DNA of 64,000 nt, from the NCBI RefSeq assembly GCF_030656345.1, contig NZ_JAUSNR010000026.1, forward strand, positions 248,001-312,000, given 5' to 3'. How positions within the stretch are numbered: position 1 is the stretch's first letter; each line of letters starts with the position of its first letter. The notes under the pieces are model-generated. The model was not told where the DNA came from and made no database searches. It saw only the letters and a list, made by a program, of their open reading frames with translations. The position numbers and the translations under genes are program-made. This DNA is from Pseudotabrizicola sp. GTDB lineage: Bacteria; Pseudomonadota; Alphaproteobacteria; Rhodobacterales; Rhodobacteraceae. Shown in pieces: positions 61,575 to 64,000 of this stretch.

Positions 61575-62774
61575 ATGGACCGCCGCCTGTTTCTCAAAGC
61601 CCTGACCGGCACCGCCTGTTCGGTCGCCGCCCATCCGATGATGACAACGGTGACACTGGCCGCATCGGATGGCAGCGCGCCCTTGGGCGACCACCGGCTT
61701 GTGGTGGTGATCCTGCGCGGCGCGATGGACGGGCTCGATCTGGTGCGCCCCTCGGGTGACCCGCTGTTTGCCCGCTATCGCCCGACGCTTTCGGCCACCG
61801 AAGGGCCGGAGCTGACAGGCTATTTCAGCCTGAACCCCACGTTGCAGGGGTTGGTGCCGTTGTGGCAGGCCGGACAGCTTGGCTTTGTGCAGGCCACATC
61901 GACCCCCTACCGCGACCAGCGCAGCCATTTCGACGGGCAGGATATTCTGGAGGCCGGGACCGGCCTTGACGTGCCCGACGGGTCCGTGCGCGATGGCTGG
62001 CTGAACCGCATGCTGCAGGCGGTGCCCGGCCTGCGCGCCCAGACCGCCTTTGCCATCGGCACCGAAGCTGCCCCGCTGTTGCAGGGGCCGGCCCCGGTCA
62101 GCAACTGGCAACCCGATCTGCGGCTGGACCTGTCTGCGCAAAGCCGCCTGCTCCTGGACCATATCTACCACGACGACGCCCTGTTCCGCGAAGCCGCGAC
62201 CGAGGCGGTATCGCTGACCGAAAGCATCGACCTGTCCCAGATGGACGGCGCGGCCAGCCCCAGGGGTGGCCCGCTGGCCGATACCGACCGGCTGACCGAT
62301 TTCGCCGCCGACCGGCTGCGGCAAGACACCCGCATTGCCGCGTTTTCGCTCAACGGCTGGGACACCCACCGCAACCAGCAGGGCGCCATTACCCCGCCGC
62401 TGCGGCGGCTGGAGCGGGTTGTGCTGCGGTTGCAGGACCGGCTCGGGCCGCAGATCTGGGACAAGACCCTGCTGCTGGCGATGACCGAATTCGGCCGCAC
62501 CGTGGCCGAAAACGGCTCCAAGGGCACCGACCACGGCACCGGGGGGGCGATGCTGATGGCAGGCGGCGCGCTGAACGGCGGGCGGGTGATGGGCCAGTGG
62601 CCCGGGCTGGACGAGGCCGCGCTTTATGAACGCCGCGACCTGATGCCCACATCCGATGTGCGGGCCTGGGCCGCCTGGGCGATGCGCGGCATGTATGGGT
62701 TCGACCGCAGCCTGCTGGAATCGAGCATCTTTCCCGGGCTGACCATGGGCGATGATCCCGGCCTTCTGGCCTGA
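61575..62774 (+). CDS. DUF1501 family protein, Tat-exported
   Basis: A 399-residue partner of DUF1800. The N-terminal MDRRLFLKALTGTACSVAA is a twin-arginine (RRxFLK) export signal. The body has LVVVILRGAMDGLDLVRP, RSHFDGQDILEAG, WDTHRNQQGAI and AMTEFGRTVAENGSKGTDHGTGGAMLMAGG, resembling alkaline-phosphatase/sulfatase-fold families. GGAGG precedes ATG 61575. The function of the pair is unknown; an exported hydrolase with an accessory protein is plausible. Confidence 0.9.
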   Translation: MDRRLFLKALTGTACSVAAHPMMTTVTLAASDGSAPLGDHRLVVVILRGAMDGLDLVRPSGDPLFARYRPTLSATEGPELTGYFSLNPTLQGLVPLWQAGQLGFVQATSTPYRDQRSHFDGQDILEAGTGLDVPDGSVRDGWLNRMLQAVPGLRAQTAFAIGTEAAPLLQGPAPVSNWQPDLRLDLSAQSRLLLDHIYHDDALFREAATEAVSLTESIDLSQMDGAASPRGGPLADTDRLTDFAADRLRQDTRIAAFSLNGWDTHRNQQGAITPPLRRLERVVLRLQDRLGPQIWDKTLLLAMTEFGRTVAENGSKGTDHGTGGAMLMAGGALNGGRVMGQWPGLDEAALYERRDLMPTSDVRAWAAWAMRGMYGFDRSLLESSIFPGLTMGDDPGLLA

Positions 62775-62849
62775 CCCTGCCGCAAAATCGCCATTGCGCA
62801 CTGCACCTTGCGCAGGACATAACCGCAGCAGGATCACAGGGGCAACGGC

Positions 62850-63578
62850 ATGCAAAACCAGCAACCACAGGGCGCACCACAGGGGCAGTTGCTCACCGGC
62901 TGGACCCCGCCGCCGCGCCCGCCCGCCGGCCTGACCCTGGAAGGCACGCATATCCGTCTCGAACCGCTGGAGGCCGATGACCACGCCGCCGATCTGTTCA
63001 CCGCCTTTTCCGGCCATGATGCGCTGTGGGATTACATGCCCTATGGCCCGTTTTCCTCGGCCTCGGCCTATCACCGCTGGGTCAAGGACCATCAGGGCCG
63101 CGAAGACCCGGTGTTTTTTGCCCTGCGCGACACGGCCACCGGCCACGCCGTGGGGGTCGCCTCGTACCTGCGCATCACGCCAGAGGCGGGCAGCATAGAG
63201 GTCGGCCACATCTGCCTGTCCCCCGCGCTGCAACGCACCCCTGCCGCGACGGAAAGCATGTTTCTGATGATGGACTGGGCCTTCCGCGCCGGTTACCGGC
63301 GCTATGAATGGAAATGCAACGCCCTGAACCTGCCGTCGCGCCGGGCCGCACAACGGCTTGGCTTCAGTTATGAAGGCATCTTCCGCAACCACACCGTCAG
63401 CAAAGGCCGCAACCGTGATACCGCGTGGTTTTCGGTGATCGACAGCGAATGGCCCGCCCTGCGCGAAGCCTTTGCCGCCTGGCTGGCCCCGGCCAATTTT
63501 GGCGCGACAGGCCAGCAGCGCGAACGGCTGTCCGACCTGTCGCGGCTGGTGCGCGCCGCCTCTGACCCGGGGCTGTAG
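62850..63578 (+). CDS. GNAT N-acetyltransferase, RimJ/RimL type
   Basis: A 242-residue acetyltransferase. A Gln/Pro-rich N-terminus precedes the GNAT core GTHIRLEPLEADDHAADLFTAF, GVASYLRITPEAGSIEVGHICLSPALQRTPAATESMFLMMDWAF and CNALNLPSRRAAQRLGFSYEGIFRNHTV. The family acetylates protein N-termini or small molecules. It is convergent with the response-regulator gene at the right edge. Confidence 0.9.
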   Translation: MQNQQPQGAPQGQLLTGWTPPPRPPAGLTLEGTHIRLEPLEADDHAADLFTAFSGHDALWDYMPYGPFSSASAYHRWVKDHQGREDPVFFALRDTATGHAVGVASYLRITPEAGSIEVGHICLSPALQRTPAATESMFLMMDWAFRAGYRRYEWKCNALNLPSRRAAQRLGFSYEGIFRNHTVSKGRNRDTAWFSVIDSEWPALREAFAAWLAPANFGATGQQRERLSDLSRLVRAASDPGL

Positions 63579-63583
63579 CAGAA

Positions 63584-64000
63584 TCAGAACCGCGCCGCCT
63601 CGCCCAGACGGTGCTGCACCAGACGCTGCAGGCGCGGCAGCGCCTCGGCGCGCAGGGCCGCGTCCTGCGCAGCCTCGGCCAGGGCGGCGTCACCGGCACT
63701 GCGCGCAATGCCGGCCACAAACCGCGCCAGATAGGCCCGCGCCGCCGCATCGGGCCCCTTGGCCAGCAAGTCTGCGGCATGGGTCAGATCATCGCGCAGC
63801 GCCAGCGGGTCACACCGCGCCACCGCCGGGTCGTGCCATTCGGGCAAGGGCGGGACAAACTGGCCCCAGAAATACCGCCGCCCGGTCCGCGCGCGCAGGC
63901 CCGGAAGATGCTGCAAGATCGCGGCCTGAAACACCCCCAGACCGGCAACCGGCTTGGCCAGAAACCCCTGTGCCCCTGCGGCCAGCGCCAGCCGCCTGCC
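63584..64000 (-). CDS. Response-regulator receiver protein, C-terminal part only
   Basis: Partial gene entering from the right edge; its start lies beyond 64000. The first visible residues read LALAAGAQGFLAKPVAGLGVFQAAIL, matching the last strand and helix of a receiver domain, with the conserved Lys-Pro pair. The remaining 115 residues are helical and Ala-rich (DLTHAADLLAKGPDAAARAYLARFVAGIARSAGDAALAEAA) and match no output domain I recognise. The phosphoacceptor Asp is outside the window. Confidence 0.7.
   Translation of the reverse strand, partial: GRRLALAAGAQGFLAKPVAGLGVFQAAILQHLPGLRARTGRRYFWGQFVPPLPEWHDPAVARCDPLALRDDLTHAADLLAKGPDAAARAYLARFVAGIARSAGDAALAEAAQDAALRAEALPRLQRLVQHRLGEAARF

Noticed and set aside
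60393..63392. Open frame of 999 codons on the minus strand
   Set aside because: Antisense to the DUF1800, DUF1501 and GNAT genes; composition is that of a GC shadow.

Overview
The window is a stretch of a GC-rich alphaproteobacterial chromosome, almost certainly from the Rhodobacterales (Rhodobacteraceae/Paracoccaceae). The case rests on base composition, a PutA/PutR divergent pair, a MetF/MetR divergent pair, a Tad pilus locus with alphaproteobacterial-type Flp pilins, a non-zinc L33, a type A RNase P RNA, GatCA, and recurrent Rhodobacter-type intergenic hairpins. It is mostly core genome. I saw no insertion sequence, prophage, rRNA operon or CRISPR array.

Layout. 1-2.2 kb: thiolase and acyl-CoA ligase (minus strand). 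2.2-6.4 kb: aroQ, metF/metR, an inositol-monophosphatase-family enzyme and a rhomboid protease. 6.7-10.7 kb: putA and its regulator. 10.9 kb: tRNA-Leu(UAA). 11.1-12.8 kb: ketoacid CoA-transferase A/B plus a small acetyltransferase. 12.9-13.7 kb: lytic transglycosylase. 14.1-26.3 kb: a complete-looking Tad machine (two Flp pilins, CpaB, secretin, OmpA-type lipoprotein, CpaE, CpaF, TadB, TadC, two TPR lipoproteins, prepilin peptidase, AAA+ ATPase). 26.4-32.5 kb: formyl-THF cyclo-ligase, MgtE, guanine deaminase, RraB, 8-oxoguanine-type deaminase, histidinol-phosphatase. 32.5-38.6 kb: XRE regulator, quinone oxidoreductase, one AT-rich orphan gene, LysR, DUF1127, BI-1 family protein, cupin, P-loop kinase-like protein. 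38.7-45.7 kb: rpmG, rnpB, amidase, lipoprotein, gatA, gatC, metallo-hydrolase, tRNA adenosine deaminase, pseudouridine synthase. 45.8-51.2 kb: a membrane-stress-like cluster (microprotein, XpaC, TelA, DUF2927 lipoprotein, SPFH-GYF protein, zinc-ribbon membrane protein). 51.3-64 kb: MltB-type transglycosylase, purC, histidine kinase, sugar kinase, dtd, Nudix, lipase-like hydrolase, aspS, DUF1993, DUF1800/DUF1501 pair, GNAT, and the tail of a response-regulator gene.

How the genes work together. The Tad genes encode pilin, its processing peptidase, secretion ATPase, inner-membrane platform, outer-membrane secretin and lipoprotein helpers in order on one strand. The 45.8-51.2 kb cluster joins families that are split between two Bacillus subtilis loci (xpaC-yaaN and ydjG-ydjI), which suggests one envelope-stress module. 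The two purine deaminases flank RraB. MetR and PutR each sit head-to-head with the likely target gene.

Most unusual signals: (1) at least eight intergenic elements with a core AAATACTCC or AAATATCC, all in the same chromosomal orientation whatever the direction of nearby genes, some with perfect 20-22 bp hairpins; (2) an AT-rich orphan gene at 34.4-35.3 kb bracketed by short repeats and preceded by two perfect palindromes; (3) the XpaC/TelA/SPFH/zinc-ribbon cluster with a 27-residue membrane microprotein; (4) helically phased 11-bp repeats after putR; (5) a 20-codon leader ORF translationally coupled to the DUF1800 gene.
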